From: Caldilineae bacterium
GTDB lineage: Bacteria > Chloroflexota > Anaerolineae > J102
NCBI GenBank assembly: GCA_003694905.1
Contig: RFJM01000196.1
Coordinates: forward strand, 1 to 15,896
Direction of reading: 5' to 3'
Length of the DNA: 15,896 bases
A program made the position numbers and the translations under genes. Positions 1-7,781 of this stretch are shown here, piece after piece; the stretch's first letter is position 1; the number at the start of each line of letters is the position of its first letter. The notes under the pieces are model-generated. The model made no database searches. It saw only the letters and a list, made by a program, of their open reading frames with translations, and was not told the origin of the DNA.

Positions 1-2826
1 ACCCAACCCCCTCCAACGCCCACCCAGAGCGTTGAACCCACCGCCACACCCATTCCTTTCGACGGTACGGCCGCGGAAGAGGAAGGCTACTGGTACTCCC
101 GCTACAATCTCGGCAACCTGGTCTTCCGTTCGGCCCTGGGTGAGACCTTCAAGCCCGATCCTGAGATCATCAAGTCCTTCATCCAACTGGCCGATGCCAA
201 TCCCGACGACGGCGACACAGCCGCACCCAAGAAAGGCGTTGCCCCGTTGCGCGCGGTCTACGCCAGCGGCGACCCGCACTACATCCAGAAGCTCGATGTC
301 AACGACTTCGGCACGCAACGTTGGGATCCGGCCAGCTTCGATACCACCATCACCGCGCGCGCCATGGGCTGGACCATGATCAAGGAAATCGAATGGTCCA
401 AGCAATTCCATGTCGACAATCACTTCGGCACCCCCCAGGACGACTTCGGCGCCCAGTGGCGTTTCGTCGGTCTCCTGCTCAATGCCGAGGCCAAGCAGCA
501 AGGCCTGTACGCGTTGCAGAACCTGAAGAACGAACAAGGACTCATTGCCGACAGCGATGGCCAAATAGACTGGTCAGGCCAATGGGTCATGCTCGAGGCC
601 TACAGCGATCTGGCCGCGGCGCTCAAGGCAGATGCTCTCCCCCACAGCGCCAGCAACCGCTACCACAACCCGCAACAGGCTTCCGTCTTTGGCGGCGCTG
701 CCGACATGCTTTTCGCCAGCCTGACCGACCGGCAACCGGCCGACATCGAGGAACTCTCACTGGCCATCCAGGCTCTCACCTGGTACGCAGCCACCACCGA
801 CAAGAACGGCAATCAGGCCGATGCCCTGCAACGGATCACCCGGTTCGGCGACATGCTGGCCGCTGCTCAGCCGGCCAACGCGACCGAGCGCGCCTTTGTC
901 ATCCGTGGGCTGATCGAAGCCTACCGCACCACTGGCAACGATACCTATCTTGCGGCCGCCGCTGCCGCCTTCGAAGCCATGGCCGCCGATTTCAACCCCG
1001 AGACCGGAGCCTTCGACAGCCAAAACACCTACACCATCGACAACGTTGCCGTCATCATGGGCGCGCTCAACAGCCTCAAGTTCTTCGGCGGAAACGCCGT
1101 TGACGCTGGCGAGGTCGAGGACATCTTCACCAACTTCTTCCTCAATGCCGTCAACAAGAGCGGCCTGCAACAATCCGTGCCGCCCATTCCGGTCGCCAAG
1201 GGCGAGTTCGAGCAGGACGAACCACCTATCTTCTTCGGCTACCCCACCATTCCCAAGCCCCCCATGGCAGGCGGAGACTTCGGCATCGCACCGGTCTTTG
1301 CCGCCGAAGTCACGTGGAACGGCAGCGGCTGGGAGGTCACCGACTCCCGCTTCGATACCGCCGGCGCCATGCACGCCTCCAACGAGTTCATCTGGTTCCA
1401 CAACGACGAAGTCAACGGCTTCCCCGAGGTCGTCGCTTTGCCGCCGTCTGCAACCGGTGTCCGCAACGGTCTGGCGCAATACGACGCTACCGCAGCCGAA
1501 GAAGAGGGCTACTGGTACTCCCGCTACAATCTCCTGAGCCTGACGCTGCAGAGCGGTAACGGCGAGACCTTCATGCCCCCCAAAGAAATGCTCATGGCCG
1601 CCATCAAGATGGTCGACGCCGATCCTTCCGATGGCGATACCGTCGTCCCGCCGGTCAACCCGGCACCCCTTCGCATCGTCTATGCCGGCGGAGATCCTCA
1701 TCTCGCGCAAGCGCTGGACCCGTCCGACTTCGGGACCCTGCGCTGGGTCGGCGGCGACACCCGGATCACAACCGAAGCCACGGCCTGGACCATCGTCAAA
1801 GAACTGGAGTGGGCCAAGCAGTTCCACGTGGACAATCACTTCGGCACACCCGACGCCCCCTTTGGTGCCCAGCAGCGCTTCGTGGGCATGATGATGGCTC
1901 TTATGCCGAAGATGCAGGTCAAGGCCTGGATGGAAGAAGCCGATCGCTTCGACAACAGCCTGGCCGGTGACTACGCCATGCTCCTGGCGTTGAGTGACGG
2001 CGCGGGCGTGTACGGAGCCGAGACCCTGCCGCACAGCGCCGGCAACCGCTACGCCGACCCTGATGCTGCTGCCATGTTTGCCGCTGCTGCCGACCAGCTG
2101 CTGCAGAAGGTGTTGGCATCCGAACCGACCGGCGTTCGCGACCTGAGCATTGGCATCCAGGCACTGGTCTGGTACGCAGCCAACACGAGCAATGCCGACA
2201 ACCGGGCCCTCGCGCTGGACAAGATCGCAGCGTGGGGTGAGACGCTGGCGCAGACGCCCCATAGCCTGCCCGTCGAGCACGCTACCGTAGCACGCGGCCT
2301 GATCGAAGCCGGTCGCATCACAGGCAATGACACCCTGCTGGACGCGGCTGCCAAACATCTCGGACTGCTGCTCGCGGCCTATGTGTCCGAGACCGGCGCC
2401 TTCTCCGGCCAGGACACCTATACGGCCGATGATGCCGGCACCATCATGGGCGCGCTCAATGCAGGACGCCTCTTCCTGGGTGACCGCATTGACCAGGCAA
2501 AGGTCGAAGCCGTTTTCGCCGGCTTCTTCGAGGGCGTCGTAAACCTCGGCGGCCTGCAGATCTCGGCTCCGCCCATCAATCTGTTCAAAGCTCCCTTCGA
2601 GCAGGAAGAACCCCCTATCTTCCTCCGCTATCCCGCCCTGCCCGTTCCCCCCATGGCGGGCGGCGACTTCGGCATCGCGCCCGTCCTCGCTGCTTCCACC
2701 ACCTGGGACGGCAGTCGCTGGACCGCAGACACCGCTCACTTCGACACCGCCGGTGCCATGCACAGCATCAACGAGTTCATCTGGTTCCACAATGACGAAG
2801 TCAACGGCTTCCCGGAACTCCCATAG
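1..2826 (+). CDS. Probable exported two-module protein of unknown family (5' end missing)
   Basis: The frame is open from base 1 to the TAG at 2824-2826, giving 941 visible residues; the true start lies outside the window. The visible N-terminus is a Pro/Thr-rich linker (PTPTQSVEPTATPIP), of the kind that follows a lipoprotein or Sec signal in Chloroflexota, so I infer export. Two tandem copies of one module follow, residues about 23-476 and 497-939. Each begins EEEGYWYSRYNL, then has a block with KQFHVDNHFGTP, an Ala-rich helical part with LPHSA-NRY and G-LIEA-R-TGNDT, a segment PPMAGGDFGIAPV, and ends NEFIWFHNDEVNGFPE. The helical part could be an alpha/alpha toroid as in six-hairpin glycosidases, but this is a guess. 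I do not recognise the family and assign no function. Invariant His, Asp and Glu residues in both modules could bind metal or a ligand. The gene converges on the ABC operon and is separated from it by a terminator. Confidence 0.85.
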   Translation, partial: TQPPPTPTQSVEPTATPIPFDGTAAEEEGYWYSRYNLGNLVFRSALGETFKPDPEIIKSFIQLADANPDDGDTAAPKKGVAPLRAVYASGDPHYIQKLDVNDFGTQRWDPASFDTTITARAMGWTMIKEIEWSKQFHVDNHFGTPQDDFGAQWRFVGLLLNAEAKQQGLYALQNLKNEQGLIADSDGQIDWSGQWVMLEAYSDLAAALKADALPHSASNRYHNPQQASVFGGAADMLFASLTDRQPADIEELSLAIQALTWYAATTDKNGNQADALQRITRFGDMLAAAQPANATERAFVIRGLIEAYRTTGNDTYLAAAAAAFEAMAADFNPETGAFDSQNTYTIDNVAVIMGALNSLKFFGGNAVDAGEVEDIFTNFFLNAVNKSGLQQSVPPIPVAKGEFEQDEPPIFFGYPTIPKPPMAGGDFGIAPVFAAEVTWNGSGWEVTDSRFDTAGAMHASNEFIWFHNDEVNGFPEVVALPPSATGVRNGLAQYDATAAEEEGYWYSRYNLLSLTLQSGNGETFMPPKEMLMAAIKMVDADPSDGDTVVPPVNPAPLRIVYAGGDPHLAQALDPSDFGTLRWVGGDTRITTEATAWTIVKELEWAKQFHVDNHFGTPDAPFGAQQRFVGMMMALMPKMQVKAWMEEADRFDNSLAGDYAMLLALSDGAGVYGAETLPHSAGNRYADPDAAAMFAAAADQLLQKVLASEPTGVRDLSIGIQALVWYAANTSNADNRALALDKIAAWGETLAQTPHSLPVEHATVARGLIEAGRITGNDTLLDAAAKHLGLLLAAYVSETGAFSGQDTYTADDAGTIMGALNAGRLFLGDRIDQAKVEAVFAGFFEGVVNLGGLQISAPPINLFKAPFEQEEPPIFLRYPALPVPPMAGGDFGIAPVLAASTTWDGSRWTADTAHFDTAGAMHSINEFIWFHNDEVNGFPELP
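67..1428 (+). repeat. Protein module copy 1 (454 codons)
   Basis: First of two tandem coding repeats inside the exported protein. It runs from the TAAEEEGYWYSRYNL block to the block ending VNGFPE. The offset to copy 2 is 1422 bases at both the YWYSRYN block (85 vs 1507) and the PLR-VYA-GDPH block (247 vs 1669), and 1389 bases at the C-terminal FIWFHNDEVNGFPE block, so copy 2 has a net loss of 11 codons in the middle. Some stretches are still identical at the nucleotide level, such as the bases encoding GYWYSRYNL. Confidence 0.85.
1489..2817 (+). repeat. Protein module copy 2 (443 codons)
   Basis: Second tandem coding repeat, ending only two codons before the stop codon. The strict motifs EEEGYWYSRYNL, FHVDNHFGTP, PPMAGGDFGIAPV and FIWFHNDEVNGFPE are all kept, while the central helical part has diverged and lost net 11 codons. 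A linker of about 20 residues (positions 1429-1488) joins the copies. Confidence 0.85.
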
Positions 2827-2853
2827 CAGCCATCTGCTTGCACCCCATCCTAA

Positions 2854-2886
2854 AAGAGCAGGCTTCCCATCTGGGAGCCTGCTCTT
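2854..2886. terminator. Bidirectional hairpin terminator between convergent genes
   Basis: Left arm AAGAGCAGGCTTCCC (2854-2868) pairs with right arm GGGAGCCTGCTCTT (2873-2886), with one bulged T and an ATCT loop. It lies 28 bases after the plus-strand stop and 22 bases after the minus-strand ABC ATPase stop. On the plus strand it is followed by TCTTGTT, and on the minus strand by a T-run from the AAAA at its left edge, so it can serve both transcripts. Confidence 0.85.
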
Positions 2887-2907
2887 CTTGTTAACCGTTG
2901 GTTTCTC

Positions 2908-4428
2908 TCACGCCTCGGCGCGATGTCCTGCCATCATCAGACCGATCTTGTCGAGCAGGCTGCGGTCGGGTGGCACCTCGCCCACGATCTTCCCCTCATA
3001 CATGACCAGAATGCGGTCGCTGAGGTGGAAGATCTCTTCCAACTCCGTGGAAATCAACAACACCGCCGACCCCCTGTCGCGCTGTGCGAGAATCCTCTGT
3101 CGTACAAACTCGGTGGCACCGATGTCGATGCCACGCGTGGGCTGGTTGACAAGGAGCAGTCGTGGCTCCCGATTCAGCTCGCGCGCGACCACCACTTTCT
3201 GTTGGTTGCCTCCCGAAAGACTCGAGATGGGATCGTCCACCGAAACAAGCCGTACGTCATATTCCCGGACCAATCGTTGGGCATACTCCCTGATACGACT
3301 GAAGTTGAGAAAGCCGTGGCGCGAAAAAGGTTCATCTCCAAACGAATGGATCACGAAATTGTTGGAGACGGAGAAGGGTAGGATAATGGCCATCCCGTGG
3401 CGGTCTTCGGGAACATGGGCAAGCCCAAGTTGACTGACCTGACGGGGCGTCCACTCCCGGAGCACCTGACCGTTGAGTCGTACCTCGCCGCTGTGAATGG
3501 GCATGAGACCGGCCAGCGCCAGTGCCAGCTCGCTCTGCCCATTGCCTGCCACACCTGCAATCCCCACGATTTCCCGCTCGCGCACCTCGAAGGAAACGCC
3601 ATCCACCACCCTCAGACCCCGTTCGTTCTCTACACACAGATCCTGCACCGCCAGAACGACCTCACCCGGCTCGCCCTGGCGTTCGGGCATTTCCATCAGC
3701 ACATCGCGGCCCACCATCAGCCGCGCCAGCTCGCGGGGACTGGTTTCCGCCGTATTCAGCGTTGCCACGTCTTTTCCATCGCGCAGCACTGTCACCCGGT
3801 CGCTGACCTGCATCACCTCTTCTAGCTTGTGGGTAATGAAGATGATGGTCAGGCCCTTGTCCGCCAGCTCGCGCAGAAAACCCAGCAACTGCGACGTCTC
3901 CTGGGGCGTGAGTACCGCCGTAGGTTCGTCAAGGATGAGCAGATCGATACCGTGGTAGAGCGCTTTCAGGATCTCTACCCGTTGTTGTTCACCCACCGAG
4001 AGGCGGCCCACTACCGCGTCCGGATCAATACGTAGACCGAACTCCTCTCCCAGCCGCCTGATCTCCGCCTTCGCCCTTTCCATCTGACTGAGCCTCTGCC
4101 AGTAGCGGTATTGCCCGAGGATGAGGTTCTCGGCCACCGTCAGCGTAGGTACCAACATGAAATGTTGGTGGACCATACCGATGCGCTGGCGGATGGCATC
4201 CTTTGGGGAGCGGATCTGCACCGGTTGGCCCTTGTAAATGATACTGCCGGCATCGGCGTGATAGAGACCGTAGAGCGTGCTCATCAGCACAGTCTTGCCC
4301 GCGCCGTTTTCACCCAACAGACAGTGGATCTCCCCCCGCCTGACTTCCAGGTTGATGCCGGCGTTGGCCACCACACCCGGAAAGGTCTTGACCATGTTCT
4401 CCATGCGCAGGATAACGTCATCGCTCAT
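2908..4428 (-). CDS. BMP-type ABC importer, double-domain ATPase
   Basis: The protein (506 aa) has two fused nucleotide-binding domains, as in RbsA/YufO/NupO-type ATPases of sugar and nucleoside importers. Domain 1 has Walker A GENGAGKT (39-46), Q-loop Gln88, signature LSVGEQQ (143-149), Walker B LLILDE ending at Glu168 and the switch His200. Domain 2 is degenerate in the way common to this family: GVAGNGQS (292-299) lacks the Walker A lysine, and the Walker B end reads LLLVNQP, although the signature LSGGNQQK (404-411) is intact. It should energise import by the two permeases encoded just upstream. I chose ATG at 4428 over a TTG at 4446 because GAGAGGGG (4437-4444) sits eight bases before the ATG. 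It is the last gene of the operon and is followed by the terminator at 2854-2886. Confidence 0.93.
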   Translation of the reverse strand: MSDDVILRMENMVKTFPGVVANAGINLEVRRGEIHCLLGENGAGKTVLMSTLYGLYHADAGSIIYKGQPVQIRSPKDAIRQRIGMVHQHFMLVPTLTVAENLILGQYRYWQRLSQMERAKAEIRRLGEEFGLRIDPDAVVGRLSVGEQQRVEILKALYHGIDLLILDEPTAVLTPQETSQLLGFLRELADKGLTIIFITHKLEEVMQVSDRVTVLRDGKDVATLNTAETSPRELARLMVGRDVLMEMPERQGEPGEVVLAVQDLCVENERGLRVVDGVSFEVREREIVGIAGVAGNGQSELALALAGLMPIHSGEVRLNGQVLREWTPRQVSQLGLAHVPEDRHGMAIILPFSVSNNFVIHSFGDEPFSRHGFLNFSRIREYAQRLVREYDVRLVSVDDPISSLSGGNQQKVVVARELNREPRLLLVNQPTRGIDIGATEFVRQRILAQRDRGSAVLLISTELEEIFHLSDRILVMYEGKIVGEVPPDRSLLDKIGLMMAGHRAEA

Positions 4429-4442
4429 AGCAGGCACCCCTC

Positions 4443-5369
4443 TCAAGCTTCATAGGGGATGGCCAGCGCGGAGGGCGCGTGGCTACGGCCGCGCAGACTG
4501 AGAAGCACGACGATCGTCGCCGCGTAGGGCAGCACCTGAAAGGCTTGATAGGGAATGGCCAGATCGGGCATAGCCTGCAGACGCAGTTGCAGCGCGAAGA
4601 AGACACCGAACAGCAGCGAAGCCCAGAATGCTCCCTTGGGACTCCAACGCCCGAAGACAACCACGGCCAGCGCGATGAAACCACGCCCGCTGGTGATGCC
4701 CTCGACGAACTGATTCGTGTGCGCGATGGTGAGAAAAGCCCCCGCGATAGCAGTCAGCGCCGTCCCGATCATCACGGCAGCATAGCGGATCCCGCTGACG
4801 CTAATGCCCACTGTGTCCGATGCCCGCGGATGTTCGCCCACCGAGCGTATGGCCAGCCCGAACGCCGTCTTATACAGCACAAAGGAAGCCACCGGTACCA
4901 ACAGCAACGTTCCGTAGACCATCAGATTCTGGTGGAAAAGCATCTCGCCGACGACGGGCAGATCGCTGAGAACGGGGATGTTCAGGACCGGCACAGTACG
5001 CACCGCGTTCTTGGTCCCGAGGAAAAGTGTGCGAAAGAGAAAACCCGTCAGCCCCAGGCCCAGTAGATTCAAGGCCACACCCACGATGATCTGGTTGGCC
5101 TTCACGGTGACCGTGAAGAAAGCAAACACCAGGCCGACGACAACCCCGACAAGCAGTGTCGCCAGCAAGCCAACCCAGAGATTATCCGTAGCGTAGACGG
5201 CAGCGAAAGCCGTGAAGGCGCCGAGCAGCATGGTGCCTTCCAGACCGATGTTGAGCACCCCGGCCCGTTCGGTAATCACTTCACCCACGGCCGCATAGAT
5301 GAGCGGCGTGGCCATGCGCCACGTCGCTGCCAGGATAGCAGGAATCATGGCGATCCATACGGTATCCAT
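4443..5369 (-). CDS. BMP-type ABC importer, permease subunit 2 (YufQ/NupQ-like)
   Basis: Integral membrane permease of 308 residues, nearly all hydrophobic helices. Family motifs include the NIGLEGTMLLGA stretch (40-51), the cytoplasmic coupling segment IRSVGEHPRASDTVGI (174-189) and GRGFIALAVVVFGRWSP (228-244). This is the shorter of the two permeases that form the channel in BMP-family nucleoside/purine importers (BPD_transp_2 group). The ATG at 5369 is preceded by an AAGAGGG ribosome site about seven bases away and lies three bases beyond the stop of the upstream permease, so translation is probably coupled. The stop at 4443 lies 14 bases upstream of the ATPase start. Confidence 0.92.
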   Translation of the reverse strand: MDTVWIAMIPAILAATWRMATPLIYAAVGEVITERAGVLNIGLEGTMLLGAFTAFAAVYATDNLWVGLLATLLVGVVVGLVFAFFTVTVKANQIIVGVALNLLGLGLTGFLFRTLFLGTKNAVRTVPVLNIPVLSDLPVVGEMLFHQNLMVYGTLLLVPVASFVLYKTAFGLAIRSVGEHPRASDTVGISVSGIRYAAVMIGTALTAIAGAFLTIAHTNQFVEGITSGRGFIALAVVVFGRWSPKGAFWASLLFGVFFALQLRLQAMPDLAIPYQAFQVLPYAATIVVLLSLRGRSHAPSALAIPYEA

Positions 5370-5372
5370 TGC

Positions 5373-6506
5373 TCAACCCTCTTTTGCAACTCGCAATCGA
5401 CCAAAAAGCTTCATCTGATAGACGCCGTAGCTGACCACCGACAAAATGACCAGCCCCTGCACAACGAACACAAGCACCGAGGGGATCTTGGCGCTGATCT
5501 GCATGACCTCGGAACCGGAACGCAGAGCCCCGAACAGGAGCGCTGACAGGATCACACCCAGGGGATGGTTACCGGCGAGCAGGGCTACGGCGATGCCGGT
5601 GAATCCATACCCCGGCGAGATCTGCTGATACAGTCGGAACGTCAGCCCGCTCACCTGGATGGCCCCTGCCAGCCCGGCTGCTCCGCCGCTGATCCCCATG
5701 GCCAACAGAACCGTACGCTCAACGTCGATGCCCGCATAGCGTGCGGCCGTCTGGTTATGGCCCGCGGCGCGAATGGCATAACCGGTGGATGTCTTGAACA
5801 GCAGCACGTATACGATGACGGCGAAGACGAGGGCCAGCAGAAAACCGATGTGCAACCGCGTGGGCGGGAGAAAGCGATAGAGCCTGGCCGCCTCGGCCAC
5901 TTTGGCGGTTTGGGGATAGGTACCGGCCTGCTCGATCATCGGCCCGGTCACCAGATAGCCGGTGCCGATGATGGCCACATAGTTCAGCATGATGGTCGTG
6001 ACGATTTCGCTGGCGCCAAACCGCACCTTGAACCAGCCTGCCAGGACTCCCCACAGGGCACCGCCCACAAAGCCCAAAACCAGAACCAGGGGCACCAACA
6101 CCACGGCGGGCAACATGCCCAGGTAGATCCCCGCGATCGTGCTGAGTACGGCACCGGCGTAGAACTGACCCTCGGCACCGATATTCCAGATGTTGGAGCG
6201 GAAGGCCACAGCCAGGCCCACGCCGATCAGCATCAGGGGCGTGGCCTGCAGCAGCACCTCGCTGATCACCCGCAGGTCGCCGAATGCGCCGCGCAGTAGC
6301 GTGGCAAAAGCAAACAGGGGATCGAAACCCGCCACCAGCAGCATGAGACCGCTGACCACAAACGCCGCCAGAATCGCCGCGATCGGCCCAAGCGTGCTCC
6401 ACAGCAAGACCTGCCAGCGTCGTCTCAGGCCCGACGCCGGAGCTTCAACCGATAGCGCCTTTCGCTCCTCGGCCAATGCCAGGATGTCCGAACGAGAATC
6501 GCTCAT
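5373..6506 (-). CDS. BMP-type ABC importer, permease subunit 1 (YufP/NupP-like)
   Basis: Membrane permease of 377 residues with a cytoplasmic N-terminal tail of about 30 residues ending in RRR before the first helix. Motifs of the BPD_transp_2 group are clear: NIWNIGAEGQFYAGAV (105-120), SEIVTTIMLNYVA (166-178), the coupling loop GYAIRAAGHNQTAARYAGI (242-260) and PGYGFTGIAVALLAGNHPLG (298-317). It pairs with the shorter permease encoded immediately downstream. The ATG at 6506 has no good Shine-Dalgarno sequence, unlike its neighbours. A strong hairpin stands between this gene and the binding-protein gene. Confidence 0.93.
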   Translation of the reverse strand: MSDSRSDILALAEERKALSVEAPASGLRRRWQVLLWSTLGPIAAILAAFVVSGLMLLVAGFDPLFAFATLLRGAFGDLRVISEVLLQATPLMLIGVGLAVAFRSNIWNIGAEGQFYAGAVLSTIAGIYLGMLPAVVLVPLVLVLGFVGGALWGVLAGWFKVRFGASEIVTTIMLNYVAIIGTGYLVTGPMIEQAGTYPQTAKVAEAARLYRFLPPTRLHIGFLLALVFAVIVYVLLFKTSTGYAIRAAGHNQTAARYAGIDVERTVLLAMGISGGAAGLAGAIQVSGLTFRLYQQISPGYGFTGIAVALLAGNHPLGVILSALLFGALRSGSEVMQISAKIPSVLVFVVQGLVILSVVSYGVYQMKLFGRLRVAKEG

Positions 6507-6527
6507 GGCTTCACTGGGGGAGAAAGA

Positions 6528-6566
6528 CGGCGGGGCGTCCCGGCCTTTTCCTGTGGCGCCCCGCCG
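6528..6566 (-). promoter_or_regulatory. Intercistronic hairpin between binding protein and permease
   Basis: CGGCGGGGCG (6528-6537) and CGCCCCGCCG (6557-6566) form a perfect 10-bp GC stem with a 19-base loop. On the transcribed minus strand it starts nine bases after the lipoprotein stop and is followed by TCTTTCTCC, only weakly U-rich. Hairpins at this place in ABC importer operons are known to protect the binding-protein mRNA or partly terminate transcription, so that the binding protein outnumbers the permease; that role here is inferred. Confidence 0.7.
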
Positions 6567-6574
6567 ACATGAAG

Positions 6575-7603
6575 TTACTCGGCCAGAGTATTCACCTCGC
6601 CTGCAATGATGGCCTGCTTTGCAGCTTCCACGGCCGCCATTACGTCTTCTGGCAAGGGCTTGTTCGGATTGAACTCAATCCACATGACATCGGGATTCGC
6701 CAGGCCGAACTCGATGTTGCCTGTAGGCTCAAAGGTCCCTTCCTTGACCGCCTTGGCGATGTTGACAATGCCCTGGCCGTAATCCGCGAGATAGTTGCCC
6801 AGGATGTTGTCGGGGGCCTTGTCGGTGAAATCGCCAAAGGCGCCAAAGGTGTAGACATCGGGGCCGGACTCCGCCACAGCCTGGAAAACACCGAGGCCGG
6901 CGACGTCGGCATCAGGCACAACAAAGCGCGCACCCTGCGCGATCATGCTCAAGGCCGCCTCCTTGGCAGCAGCGGCATCGGTGAAGTTCCCGATAAACGT
7001 GCTGGCGACCGGATAGTCCGGGTTCACGCTGTGCGCGCCGTTGATGAAACCGGTCAGTGCCTCGCTGATAGGCGGAATCTCCATCCCACCCACGAAGCCC
7101 GCGCCTTCAGGGGCCATCATGGCGGCGATGACACCCATCAGATAGAAGGGCTGGCTGGAATCGGTGTTCAGTCCGATCACGTTGTTCTCGAAGACACGGC
7201 TACTGGAGATGAAGAAGTAAGTATCGGGATACTCCGGTGCCACGGTGAGCGCGGCATCCTGGAATTCAAAGCCGTGCCCCAGGATCATGTCGTAACCCTG
7301 GCTGGCATAGTCCCGGAAGGCTTTTTCGAAGGACGCCGGGTCCTGTTCCAGCTCCACGTAGCTCATTTCCGCGCCCAGTTCGTCCTGGATACGGAGCATG
7401 GCGTGGTAGGCAATACTGTTCCAGCCCTCATCGTTGACCGAGCCGGGGCTGAGCAGGCCAACCTTGAAGACCTCTTCTTCGGCCGGCTGAGCCGCCTCTT
7501 CACCGCCGGCCGCGGGGGCTGCCGGCGCCGGTGCTGCCGGTGGCGCACACGCTGCCAGTACCAGTGCCAGCAAGAGCGGCAAGATCAATAGCAGCTTTTT
7601 CAT
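6575..7603 (-). CDS. BMP-family (basic membrane protein/PnrA-like) substrate-binding lipoprotein
   Basis: Solute-binding lipoprotein of 342 residues. Residues 1-18 are a lipoprotein signal with two Lys and a hydrophobic core, lipobox LAAC with Cys19 as the lipidated residue, then an Ala/Pro/Glu-rich tether to about residue 44. The BMP domain opens with FKVGLLSPGSVNDEGWN (46-62), a family hallmark, and continues with RDYASQGYDMILGHGFEF (97-114). Characterised relatives bind purine nucleosides (PnrA, BmpA). The region that usually reads G-D-DQ is here TFGAFGDFTDKAPDN (252-266), so ligand preference may differ. The ATG at 7603 has AGGAGT eight bases upstream. It is the first of the four importer genes and lies 178 bases after ubiD-like coding sequence. 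Confidence 0.93.
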   Translation of the reverse strand: MKKLLLILPLLLALVLAACAPPAAPAPAAPAAGGEEAAQPAEEEVFKVGLLSPGSVNDEGWNSIAYHAMLRIQDELGAEMSYVELEQDPASFEKAFRDYASQGYDMILGHGFEFQDAALTVAPEYPDTYFFISSSRVFENNVIGLNTDSSQPFYLMGVIAAMMAPEGAGFVGGMEIPPISEALTGFINGAHSVNPDYPVASTFIGNFTDAAAAKEAALSMIAQGARFVVPDADVAGLGVFQAVAESGPDVYTFGAFGDFTDKAPDNILGNYLADYGQGIVNIAKAVKEGTFEPTGNIEFGLANPDVMWIEFNPNKPLPEDVMAAVEAAKQAIIAGEVNTLAE

Positions 7604-7781
7604 CGTACGTACTCCTGATCATCGGGGAAAAGTGAGTTAAGGATCGGCAAAGTATCAGATAGTGGAGATGATCATATCATACGCGCCTCCTGGGGGAAAC
7701 CTTGGGATTTATGTGGGTCTGCGGCCAATGGTGGCCTGCGCCCCGGACATGAGGATAGCCTATCACTATCGCGGCGATTCG
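7604..7781 (-). promoter_or_regulatory. 178-bp gap with possible internal promoter of the importer genes
   Basis: This is the largest gap inside the ten-gene minus-strand array, so a second promoter is plausible. On the minus strand there are two overlapping TATGAT boxes (7671-7676 and 7676-7681) as possible -10 elements, but the -35 at 17 bp (TTTCCC, 7694-7699) is poor. Inverted copies TGATCATC (7616-7623) and GATGATCA (7667-7674) flank the presumed leader, and GATAGCCTATC near 7754 is another small inverted repeat. No rho-independent terminator follows the UbiD stop, so read-through from upstream is also possible. Confidence 0.35.

Noticed and set aside
757..2790. Long antisense open frame (about 677 codons) opposite the two-module protein
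   Set aside because: It is opposite a gene with clear internal repeats and biased third codon positions. Its translation has no recognisable domain and merely mirrors the repeat pattern; a shadow frame of a high-GC gene.
4429..4446. TTG start at 4446 for the ABC ATPase
   Set aside because: The codons from 4446 overlap the GAGAGGGG ribosome site that serves the ATG at 4428, and the family N-terminus fits the later start.
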